From an uncultured Candidatus Peregrinibacteria bacterium (GTDB lineage Bacteria > Patescibacteriota > Gracilibacteria > Peribacterales > Peribacteraceae), in contig CAJXJE010000061.1 in assembly GCA_913054215.1 (NCBI GenBank), positions 1-5,309 of the forward strand: a stretch of DNA of 5,309 bases, given 5' to 3'. How positions within the stretch are numbered: position 1 is the stretch's first letter; each line of letters starts with the position of its first letter. A program made the translations under genes and the position numbers. The notes beneath the pieces were generated by a model. That model saw nothing but the letters and a program-made list of their open reading frames with translations, was not told the origin of the DNA and did not search any database. This document shows positions 5,277 to 5,309 of the stretch, one piece after another.

Positions 5277-5309
5277 GTTTACAGGTGATGAGTTAGCTGT
5301 ACTACTAAC
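5257..5309 (+). CDS. 5' end of a further frame, unknown, truncated by window edge
   Basis: An ATG at 5257 opens a frame (MNIDGIEFTGDELAVLL) that remains open to the window end. It overlaps the last 20 bases of the 76-residue gene in another frame, an arrangement common in translationally coupled bacterial genes. Only 17 complete codons are visible, so neither function nor reality as a gene can be settled. The composition looks protein-like, and the other nearby ATG (5267) closes within ten codons. No Shine-Dalgarno sequence is evident. Confidence 0.45.
   Translation, partial: MNIDGIEFTGDELAVLL

Noticed and set aside
1..5309. CRISPR array, transposase, integrase or insertion-sequence ends
   Set aside because: No regularly spaced repeats, recombinase motifs or terminal inverted repeats with target duplications were seen.

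Overview
The window is a compact bacterial segment of roughly mid-40s % G+C by eye. It holds a leftward (minus-strand) alpha-glucan gene cluster on the left, a small transcription-factor-like gene and a damaged or recoded small reading frame in the middle, and two small rightward genes of unknown function at the right edge. The lineage cannot be fixed from sequence alone. Most genes lack a Shine-Dalgarno sequence next to their start, and the spacing is tight. This would suit an uncultured phylum (Patescibacteria/CPR or Planctomycetes-like bacteria come to mind), but that is inference.

Region 1 to 3923 (minus strand, transcribed right to left) encodes a GT4-type glycosyltransferase resembling glycogen synthase, then a GH57 alpha-amylase-type enzyme whose ATG overlaps the GT4 stop as ATGA. 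After 93 bases comes a GH15 glucoamylase-type enzyme that runs off the left edge just before its expected catalytic glutamate. Together they look like an intracellular storage-glucan module: one enzyme that elongates alpha-1,4-glucan, one that cuts or transfers it internally, and one that releases glucose from chain ends. The GH57-GH15 gap holds a small palindrome and a tandem 10-base repeat.

Region 3924 to 4214 is a gene-free spacer in two halves. The half next to the GT4 gene is AT-rich with promoter-like hexamers on both strands. The other half can form a long imperfect hairpin (4139-4197) that could be a terminator-like structure, part of an RNA, or a relic.

Region 4215 to 4682 (minus) encodes a 155-residue protein whose first half is a stand-alone RNA polymerase alpha C-terminal domain with nearly all DNA-contact residues conserved. 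Its second half is unassigned. It has the clearest ribosome binding site in the window.

Region 4683 to 5045 has no intact gene. On the minus strand it carries a coding-looking frame (4985 down to a TGA at 4701) broken only by two TAG codons. A sigma70-like promoter points right across its start.

Region 5046 to 5309 (plus) holds a 76-residue acidic helical protein of unknown function, overlapped at its end by the start of another frame that leaves the window.
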